From positions 1 through 10,744 of the forward strand of contig JAESUF010000329.1 of the NCBI GenBank assembly GCA_016763215.1: a stretch of 10,744 bases of DNA, in the 5' to 3' direction. Source of the DNA: Flavobacteriaceae bacterium (GTDB taxonomy: Bacteria; Bacteroidota; Bacteroidia; Flavobacteriales; Flavobacteriaceae). Shown here one piece after another: positions 5,237-10,744 of the stretch (within the stretch, counting starts at the first letter, position 1; each line of letters starts with the position of its first letter). The notes beneath the pieces were generated by a model. It did not search any database. It had not been told where the DNA came from and saw nothing but the letters and a program-made list of their open reading frames with translations. The translations under genes were made by a program, and so were the position numbers.

Positions 5237-5995
5237 ATGATTTCAATCAATACTTCTGAAAACAAGAAGATCTATTTTGCTTCTGATCAGCATTTAGGTG
5301 CACCAACACCTGAAGCTAGCCTTCCTAGAGAACAAAAGTTTGTGACTTGGTTAGATACCGTAAAAGAAGATGCAGAAGCTATTTTTTTACTCGGTGACCT
5401 TTTCGATTTTTGGTTTGAATATAAAACGGTTGTCCCAAAAGGATTTGTACGTGTTTTAGGAAAGTTAGCAGAACTTAGAGATTCTGGTATTACGATATAT
5501 TTCTTTGTTGGAAATCATGACTTATGGATGCAAGACTATTTTGAAAAAGAACTCAACATTCCTGTATTTTACGCCCCACAAGAATTTACTTTAAATAACA
5601 AATTGTTTTTAATTGGTCATGGAGATGGTTTAGGCCCTGGTGATAAGGGATATAAGCGGATGAAAAAAGTATTCACCTTTCCCTTTTTCAAATGGTTGTT
5701 TCGATGGTTACATCCAGATTTGGGTGTAAAATTAGGCCAGTACATGTCTGTAAAGAACAAACTCATTTCTGGGGATGAAGATGCAAAATTTTTAGGCAAA
5801 GAAAATGAATGGCTTGTACAGTACTGTCAGCGAAAACTTACTGAAAAACACTATGATTATTTTGTTTTTGGGCATCGCCATTTACCATTAGACATTTCTC
5901 TGAATGAACAAAGTAACTACATCAACTTAGGTGATTGGATTCAATACTTTACCTATGGCGAGTATATGAAGACCTTTAAACTAAAAGAGTTTTAA
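5237..5995 (+). CDS. lpxH: UDP-2,3-diacylglucosamine pyrophosphohydrolase LpxH (lipid A synthesis)
   Basis: This 252-residue calcineurin-like metallophosphoesterase is expected to cleave UDP-2,3-diacylglucosamine to lipid X and UMP at the inner face of the cytoplasmic membrane. All metal-site motifs are present: SDQHLG (Asp17, His19), GDLFDFW (Asp54), GNHDLW (Asn93, His94), HGD (His128) and GHRH (His213, His215). The region 138-178, rich in Lys, Phe and Trp (KRMKKVFTFPFFKWLFRWLH), resembles the amphipathic lid that binds acyl chains in LpxH. Length and motif spacing are normal. It follows the protease gene by 15 bases as the last gene of the plus-strand operon. Its TAA shares bases with the stop of the convergent aminotransferase gene, with no terminator between them. 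Related Bacteroidota phosphoesterases of other specificity are the main alternative. Confidence 0.87.
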   Translation: MISINTSENKKIYFASDQHLGAPTPEASLPREQKFVTWLDTVKEDAEAIFLLGDLFDFWFEYKTVVPKGFVRVLGKLAELRDSGITIYFFVGNHDLWMQDYFEKELNIPVFYAPQEFTLNNKLFLIGHGDGLGPGDKGYKRMKKVFTFPFFKWLFRWLHPDLGVKLGQYMSVKNKLISGDEDAKFLGKENEWLVQYCQRKLTEKHYDYFVFGHRHLPLDISLNEQSNYINLGDWIQYFTYGEYMKTFKLKEF

Positions 5996-7263
5996 TTCCC
6001 TAGCGCTACAGTGAAATCAATCAATTGTTGAACACCTCTGTAAACACTTGAGCAATTTTGTTCAATAAAAGTACTATCTACAGAACCGTTCTCTTGATAT
6101 GCTTCCATCACTTTCTTTCCGTCAAAATCTACAAAAGCCAATCTAAAAAATAACTCTTCATTCTCAAAGCCAAAATCAGATGCAGGCAATAAAGCTACTT
6201 GATACTTCTCCAGTAAGTAATGAGACAACTCTTGACTGGTTTCTATTCCTAATTTATTAATTTGTTCTTGAAATTGATCAAAGCCAATCATCATATAAAA
6301 AGCCCCTTGTGGTTTGGTACAGCTAATTTTATTATGTGTTAGGTTTTCGAAAATATAATTAGAAACTCCTTTAAGGATCAAAGAAGAATCGTTTACATAT
6401 TCTACCAAATCGTAATTGTACTCATAGGCGGTAATTGCTGCCAATTGAATAGGAGAAGAAACACAACTAAACGTTTCGCTAAACAATGATCTATACACCT
6501 TGGATAGCTCGCCCATTTCCTTTGGCAATGCCATAAACCCTAAACGGTATCCTCCAGCTGAAAATACTTTACTCAATCCTCCAAATACAATGGTTTTCTC
6601 TGGATAGTAGTTTGAAATACTGGCTGAATGCCCTGCTGTAAAATTAATTTGAGAGTAAATTTCATCCGATAAAACGATCACATTGTATTTTCTACAGATG
6701 ATCGCTAAGTTCTCATATTCTTTATCGGTATAAACAGCTCCTGTAGGGTTGTTTGGTGAGTTCAAAATAAGAATATGCTCAGTATGCTCACTCTTCAACA
6801 AAAAGTCCTCTAATGCCTCAGCTGTAAGTTTAATATCGTTTTTAAAAGTCGTCTCTAGAATACTATAAGAGCCTCCTTTCGATTTTATCTGCGGGATATA
6901 ACTTACCCAACTCCCTTTCGGGATTAAAAAGTGTCCTTCAAAAATGAGTATAGACTGATATAAAAGCTCTTTACTTCCTGGTCCAATATAAATAGACTCA
7001 CTCTCTACAACCACCTTTTGGTATGTCTTAAGAAATTTAGAAATTTCTTTTCGTAAAGACGCTAATCCATTCACTGGTAGGTAATGATTGTTTCCTACAT
7101 GTGCTTTTAATGCTTCAGTAATAGAAGGGAAAATAGGGAAAGGGGATTGACCAAAACCAAAATGACTGATCTTTTTGCCTTTATTTCGTAAGGCTTTTAC
7201 GTTTTCATTAATCTGTAATGTAGCAGATGGCTTTAAGCTTACAATGTGTTTGTTGAGTCTCAT
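5992..7263 (-). CDS. PLP-dependent aminotransferase, class I/II (fold type I)
   Basis: This 423-residue cytosolic enzyme has a complete fold-type-I aminotransferase core: LNSPNNPTG (167-175, Asn172 contacting PLP), LSDEIYSQ (198-205, Asp200 and Tyr203) and GGLSKVFSAGGYRLGF (228-243, Lys232 forming the Schiff base, Arg240 in the GxR position). FFRLAFVDFDG near the C-terminus would supply the substrate-carboxylate Arg. IYIGPGSKEL (91-100) gives the phosphate-binding loop. It resembles aspartate/aromatic-type aminotransferases, but the amino donor and acceptor cannot be read from sequence. The C-terminus extends about 35 residues past the usual FDG end. The frame opens at a TTG (7281) inside the terminator A-run; ATG 7263 gives the normal start MRLNKHIVSLKPSAT and sits just after a -7-like box. 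It probably has its own promoter, separate from the lipoprotein operon upstream. It converges on lpxH with a 4-base overlap. Confidence 0.88.
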   Translation of the reverse strand: MRLNKHIVSLKPSATLQINENVKALRNKGKKISHFGFGQSPFPIFPSITEALKAHVGNNHYLPVNGLASLRKEISKFLKTYQKVVVESESIYIGPGSKELLYQSILIFEGHFLIPKGSWVSYIPQIKSKGGSYSILETTFKNDIKLTAEALEDFLLKSEHTEHILILNSPNNPTGAVYTDKEYENLAIICRKYNVIVLSDEIYSQINFTAGHSASISNYYPEKTIVFGGLSKVFSAGGYRLGFMALPKEMGELSKVYRSLFSETFSCVSSPIQLAAITAYEYNYDLVEYVNDSSLILKGVSNYIFENLTHNKISCTKPQGAFYMMIGFDQFQEQINKLGIETSQELSHYLLEKYQVALLPASDFGFENEELFFRLAFVDFDGKKVMEAYQENGSVDSTFIEQNCSSVYRGVQQLIDFTVALGN

Positions 7264-7268
7264 ACAAA

Positions 7269-7276
7269 CAAATTTA
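7269..7276 (-). promoter_or_regulatory. -7 element for the aminotransferase gene
   Basis: On the minus strand TAAATTTG matches TAnnTTTG exactly and lies five bases before ATG 7263, so the transcript would be leaderless or nearly so. A good -33 TTG is not visible: that position falls inside the terminator hairpin (TTTATG around 7297-7292). Confidence 0.45.
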
Positions 7277-7279
7277 AAC

Positions 7280-7310
7280 AAAAAAAAGAGGCATAAAGCC
7301 TCTTTTTTTT
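7280..7310 (-). terminator. Strong hairpin terminator of the receptor-lipoprotein operon
   Basis: A perfect 13-bp inverted repeat (A8-GAGGC, loop ATAAA, GCCTC-T8) begins 23 bases past the stop of the 7334-8089 gene. On the minus strand it ends in eight T's. It is symmetrical, so it could also act on plus-strand antisense transcripts. Confidence 0.9.
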
Positions 7311-7333
7311 ATCTATCTATAACTTAAAACTAA

Positions 7334-8089
7334 TTAAGCTGGATCTTGTGTATAGAATACGTACGACACACTTCCGTCTGCTTCTGTAGTTTTGGTAAAC
7401 CAAAGAACATTTCCGTCCGCTGTAGTATTTACATTGTGTGTAAAAGGTCCCGCAGCAGTTAGTGAATCAAACTGAACATCTACTGAAGAAGCAGCTGTAA
7501 AATGTTGAATGAACAATGCATAGTTTCCATCAACCAAAAGTCCTTCTACAAATTCTGTATTTGTAATACCAAGACTTGTATCGATCCATGCAAATGTATC
7601 TCCCCAAGCAGCTGTCATAGGTTGTAAACCTAAATCTAAATCATTTGCAGCACTTGGCCATGACATGAGAGTTTGAAAAGCTCCTTCTTTAGAAACTCTA
7701 GCAGTATTACTATCACTAACAACAGATACTGAATTATTTGCTGCGCTATTAATGACAATAAATCTAGTAAGAATTACTTCATGAGTAATCTCAGCAGCTG
7801 TAAATGTAAGCGGAAGAGATCCTGTAATAGCTCCTGTATTAAAATCTACACTATTTTCTACTCCGTCAACTGTATAGAACAATCTTGATAAATCAGGAAT
7901 TGGTTTTGAAAAATTCACTGTTAAATCATAGGATGTTGTTGTATTAGGAACAGCAACATTACCTGTCTGATTAAGTCCAATAACTAAACTAGTTTGGGTA
8001 TCTACTACTGGAGCGTCATCGTCTATAGCACATGCTGTAAAAGAAAATACAGCCAATACTAATAAACTTAACTTATATATATGTTTCAT
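7334..8089 (-). CDS. Predicted surface lipoprotein with beta-sandwich and 'DLDL' domain, second copy
   Basis: This is a 251-residue protein. Residues 1-19 are a lipoprotein signal with lipobox FTAC and Cys20 as lipidation site. The following AIDDD puts three acidic residues at +3 to +5, resembling the lipoprotein export signal that sends Bacteroidota lipoproteins to the cell surface. Residues about 33-133 are beta-rich (SYDLTVNFSKPIPD; a second stretch ends ARVSKEG). Residues about 138-249 form the domain shared with the upstream neighbour: LMSWPSAANDLDLGL (141-155), FAWID (166-170), LLVDGNYALFIQHF and a terminal strand VSYVFY. The DLDL plus DGNY pattern recalls pre-peptidase C-terminal (PPC) type beta-sandwiches, but I cannot assign a family. 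It lies 22 bases after the sister gene, ends at the strong terminator, and is probably co-transcribed with the TonB-dependent receptor. Function is unknown; a surface ligand-binding partner of the receptor is inferred. Confidence 0.8.
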   Translation of the reverse strand: MKHIYKLSLLVLAVFSFTACAIDDDAPVVDTQTSLVIGLNQTGNVAVPNTTTSYDLTVNFSKPIPDLSRLFYTVDGVENSVDFNTGAITGSLPLTFTAAEITHEVILTRFIVINSAANNSVSVVSDSNTARVSKEGAFQTLMSWPSAANDLDLGLQPMTAAWGDTFAWIDTSLGITNTEFVEGLLVDGNYALFIQHFTAASSVDVQFDSLTAAGPFTHNVNTTADGNVLWFTKTTEADGSVSYVFYTQDPA

Positions 8090-8111
8090 ATTTATTTCGT
8101 TTTATAATTAA

Positions 8112-8930
8112 TTATGGTACTATGATATATCTAACACCCGTAGCAGTTGTTAGCTTCGTAATTTTCACCCAAGTGATTTCAGTTAGCTCTGTTAAAACAA
8201 CAACATCTTGAGCATCTGGGAACGTTAATGATAAAGTACAAGCTACACTAAAAGGAGGGGTAACTAAAAAGTTATCTACTCCAATATAGTACACACCGTC
8301 AGCCAATGCTCCAGGCATTGTCATTGTCTCAGGTTGGTCAAACCAGCTAAAAGCAATATTTGCTCCTCCTGATGTAAATCCTGGGAATGTTCTTAAGTAA
8401 AGATCTAAATCTTCACCAGTAGCCCAGTCCAATCTAATACTAACATTTCCAGCAGTAGTGTCTATGAAAATAGGCAATACATCAAATACTGTAGCTGTTC
8501 TAACAGACCCGTCATACGTTAAATAAATTGTTGGAGATGATGTGTATTCAACATTCCAAATACTAAACGTATTAAATTCTTCTGCATCTGCAACACCGTC
8601 ATCAGTAAAAGTAACTGTTACAGTTCCTTCAGTATCTCCTTGTGGAATTACAACAGTGCTAAATGTAGCTTCTGCTGAACCATCATCAGAAGTCATTGCA
8701 AAAGTTACAGTAGCTTCACTTGTTAAAGCTTCACTTAATGCAAAAGTATAGGTTGCAGTTCCTCCGTTTTCAAGAAGAAAATCATCGCTATCTACTCCAG
8801 TAAATCCAATAGTGATTTGTCTAGAATCGGTAACACTTCCTTCATTTGTTACACTATCTACATCATCCTCGCCACAAGAAAAAACTAAAGCTAAGGTGAA
8901 AAAATAGAGTATATATTTTAAATTTTTCAT
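8112..8930 (-). CDS. Predicted surface lipoprotein with Calx-beta-like and 'DLDL' domain, first copy
   Basis: This is a 272-residue protein. Residues 1-18 are a signal peptide with lipobox VFSC and Cys19 as lipidation site, then GEDD, which puts acidic residues at +2 to +4 and fits a surface-export signal. Residues about 38-150 look like a Calx-beta-type sandwich: ENGGTATYTFALSEALTSEA, VTFAMTSDDGSA, VVIPQGDTEGTVTVTFTDDG, and acidic AEEF. Residues about 162-270 hold the shared domain: IRLDWATGEDLDLYL (165-179), AFSWFD (193-198), LADGVYYIGVDNF (209-221) and ITWVKITKL. The acidic loops suggest calcium binding, but this is inference. It starts 18 bases after the receptor stop and ends 22 bases before the second lipoprotein, so the three genes form one operon. 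It has no SusD-like helical repeats. Function is unknown beyond a probable receptor-associated surface role. Confidence 0.82.
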   Translation of the reverse strand: MKNLKYILYFFTLALVFSCGEDDVDSVTNEGSVTDSRQITIGFTGVDSDDFLLENGGTATYTFALSEALTSEATVTFAMTSDDGSAEATFSTVVIPQGDTEGTVTVTFTDDGVADAEEFNTFSIWNVEYTSSPTIYLTYDGSVRTATVFDVLPIFIDTTAGNVSIRLDWATGEDLDLYLRTFPGFTSGGANIAFSWFDQPETMTMPGALADGVYYIGVDNFLVTPPFSVACTLSLTFPDAQDVVVLTELTEITWVKITKLTTATGVRYIIVP

Positions 8931-8948
8931 TTCTATATGTTTTTTGAA

Positions 8949-10744
8949 TTAAAGTTTAAAGTTTAATCTAGCAAATATTGTTCTACCATTAAAACCAAAC
9001 TGAGACGTATTACGAGGGTAAATAAAGTTATTACCACTTGTTGCGTTCGCAGGTGTTTCATCTGGATAAACATCAAAGATGTTACTAGATCCTAAAGTAA
9101 AAGTAAGATTGTCTGTAAAAGTATATCCAAAAGATAAATCTGTAATTACTTTTGCTCCAAACTCTTCGTTAGCTCCTGCTGGATTCGTTACTGCTCCAAA
9201 GAAAGAGTTTCTTAAGAAAGCAGTCCACTTATCAGCAGTTAGTAAATGTCCTAAATTAGCTTTTACTCTTGGTTGTGCTAATTCTAAAAAGATAGATTCT
9301 CTAGTTCCAAAATACGTGTCTATTTGACTTGCTAATTGTTGAGATGCATGAATATCATCTACTCTAGTAGTCTTCGCATATGAAAAAGCAAAATCACTTG
9401 TTAATCTCATATCAGAAATATTTGTTCTATGAGAAATTACAATATCAATTCCCTTTGTTTCAGTATCGATTGCATTTGAAAAGAAACGAGCTCTTGTTGC
9501 ATTTGCTTGATCGAATAATGTTTGTAACTCACTTGTTTCAGTAGGTCTTGAAAAGTTTCCAGTAAGTACTACTCTATCTTCAATTCCTGTATAGAAACCA
9601 TCAATAGTTAATGTTAAGTTAGCATCTGGAATTTTAGCTGTAAATCCTAAACTTGCGCTAAAAGATTCTTCTTGCTTCAAATCAGGAATACCTAAAAGAT
9701 TTGCAATTCTACTATCGTTAGAGAAAGTACCTACTTCATTTGGAATTCCATTGATAAAGTTTGTGCTTGTCGCATTAAAGTTTTGTTGGTGCAATGATGG
9801 CGCTCTAAAACCTGTACTTGCTGCTGCTCTAAGGTTGATGTTGTCGCTTACTTTTAATCTAGCTGCTAATTTCCAGTTAAATGTAGATCCGAAATCACTA
9901 TAGTTCTCGTATCTCACTGCTCCAGCAACTAATAACTCATCAGTAAAATCAGCTTCTACGTCTGCGTAAAATGCATAATTGTTTCTGTATGCGTTTCTTT
10001 CATTCTCTGGTCTAAATCCTGGGAATACTTGAATTCCTCCTGGTCTAGCTCTTCCAAAAAAGTCTACAACTTGTAATGAAGTATCTCCGTTGAAGATGTT
10101 TCCATTAATATCATATGTAGCCCAAGATTCTTCTTGTCCTTGAAAAATAGTATAATTCTCTAATCTGTACTCTGCTCCAAATGCAACATTTAATCCTTTA
10201 AATGTATCTTCAAAAAATTGAGAAACATCTAAGTTCGTTGTATTCTGTGCAAAAGAAAATCCTCCAGCATATGCAGATAATGGAGAAGCGTTTCCTAAAG
10301 TAGCATTGTTCGAGTTTCCAATTGTAAAATGAAATGAATTCTCTCCCCAAGTATTACTAAAGTCGATATCCCAATCTCCTTGTTTTCCTCTAATACCAAC
10401 AGCGACAGATTTGTCTTTCACGTCACTATTAATTTCAGGTAAGAATCCAGAAGGATATAATCCTGTATAAGCTCTAGATTGATCTGGTCTTCTGTAGAAT
10501 CCACCAGCATTACCTCCTCTATAACTAATTCCTCCAAAAGCATAAAACTCTAAGTCATCATTTACAGGAAATGCCATATTAGCAAAGAATTTTCCATTTC
10601 TCAATTGAGATTGACCTACTCTCATGCTAAAGTCTGATCTAGTTAATCCTCTTACTCCTAATTCTGCATCTGTAGTATCGAAGTTAAGTAAAGAAGCAAC
10701 ATCTGATAAAGAACCAGCATTGTTAATTCCATTTTTTAAAGCAA
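8949..10744 (-). CDS. TonB-dependent outer-membrane receptor, C-terminal beta-barrel part
   Basis: The frame is open from the right edge to the stop at 8951-8949, giving 597 visible residues of a longer protein. An internal ATG at 10625 is not the start, because coding continues upstream with LGVRGLTRSDF. Signal peptide and most of the plug domain lie outside. Receptor-barrel features include YAFGGISYRGGNAGGFYRRP near the beginning, AGAVRYENYSDFGSTFNWKLA, the hallmark GFRAPSL (9792-9812), SFSASLGFTAKIPDANLTL, and a C-terminus of alternating aromatic strands ending FARLNFKL. The outer-membrane barrel takes up ligands using TonB energy; the ligand cannot be read. Size and GFRAPSL favour the CirA/FepA-like class over SusC. 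No SusD gene follows: two lipoprotein genes do, starting 18 bases after the stop. Small plus-strand frames inside are shadows. Confidence 0.9.
   Translation of the reverse strand, partial: ALKNGINNAGSLSDVASLLNFDTTDAELGVRGLTRSDFSMRVGQSQLRNGKFFANMAFPVNDDLEFYAFGGISYRGGNAGGFYRRPDQSRAYTGLYPSGFLPEINSDVKDKSVAVGIRGKQGDWDIDFSNTWGENSFHFTIGNSNNATLGNASPLSAYAGGFSFAQNTTNLDVSQFFEDTFKGLNVAFGAEYRLENYTIFQGQEESWATYDINGNIFNGDTSLQVVDFFGRARPGGIQVFPGFRPENERNAYRNNYAFYADVEADFTDELLVAGAVRYENYSDFGSTFNWKLAARLKVSDNINLRAAASTGFRAPSLHQQNFNATSTNFINGIPNEVGTFSNDSRIANLLGIPDLKQEESFSASLGFTAKIPDANLTLTIDGFYTGIEDRVVLTGNFSRPTETSELQTLFDQANATRARFFSNAIDTETKGIDIVISHRTNISDMRLTSDFAFSYAKTTRVDDIHASQQLASQIDTYFGTRESIFLELAQPRVKANLGHLLTADKWTAFLRNSFFGAVTNPAGANEEFGAKVITDLSFGYTFTDNLTFTLGSSNIFDVYPDETPANATSGNNFIYPRNTSQFGFNGRTIFARLNFKL

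Noticed and set aside
5617..5799. Minus-strand open frame of 60 codons inside lpxH
   Set aside because: It is antisense to a conserved part of LpxH with no independent support.
6001..6008. Palindrome TAGCGCTA as terminator between lpxH and the aminotransferase
   Set aside because: The stem is only four base pairs with no loop and no following T run, so it cannot form an intrinsic terminator.
7264..7281. TTG as the start of the aminotransferase
   Set aside because: It lies at the edge of the terminator A-run and upstream of the likely promoter box. ATG 7263 opens the conserved MRLNKHIVSLKPSAT start.
8542..9327. Plus-strand open frames inside the first lipoprotein and the receptor
   Set aside because: They are shadows of well-supported minus-strand genes. 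One reads Ser/Val-rich antisense of the Calx-beta-like region.
10623..10625. ATG at 10625 as the receptor start
   Set aside because: The same frame is open to the right edge and encodes receptor-like sequence (LGVRGLTRSDF) upstream, so the ATG is an internal methionine.
8112..10744. SusC/SusD polysaccharide utilisation locus
   Set aside because: The receptor resembles the smaller CirA-type class, the lipoproteins are beta-rich without SusD-like helices, and no glycoside hydrolase or SusR/ECF regulator is in the window.

Overview
The window looks like chromosomal DNA of a marine-type member of the Flavobacteriaceae (Bacteroidota). The DNA is AT-rich. No gene start has a convincing Shine-Dalgarno sequence. 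At least one promoter fits the Bacteroidota consensus (TTG, 19 bases, TAnnTTTG). The gene content also fits: TonB-dependent receptor, lipoproteins with acidic residues after the lipidated cysteine, and a secreted Ig-repeat protein.

There are three blocks. Block 1 (1-2333, minus strand) holds the first 321 codons of a secreted protein with bacterial Ig-like repeats, which runs off the left edge. Upstream of it, and separated by two hairpin terminators, lies a tandem pair of 196-residue phage-tail-collar / 'microcystin-dependent' family proteins, about 79% identical by hand count. No other phage gene is present. Block 2 (2611-5995, plus strand) is a compact housekeeping operon: a HupE/UreJ-like membrane protein, a dCMP deaminase, a C-terminal processing protease (S41, PDZ) and LpxH of lipid A synthesis. 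It starts from a clear promoter preceded by a perfect 16-bp palindrome. Block 3 (5992-10744, minus strand) holds, in transcription order, a TonB-dependent receptor cut by the right edge, two related lipoproteins, a strong terminator, and a PLP-dependent aminotransferase whose stop codon overlaps that of lpxH.

Functionally, block 3 reads as an outer-membrane uptake unit: a TonB-dependent barrel co-transcribed with two surface-type lipoproteins that share a beta-sandwich plus 'DLDL' architecture and do not resemble SusD. Block 2 serves nucleotide and envelope metabolism. Block 1 is surface or accessory material.

The best candidates for something not well described are the receptor-lipoprotein-lipoprotein operon, the orphan tail-collar pair with its unusually conserved central segment and repeated leader, and the palindromic and repeated sites in the 2334-2610 divergent intergenic region. 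No CRISPR, tRNA, rRNA, insertion sequence or complete prophage was seen.
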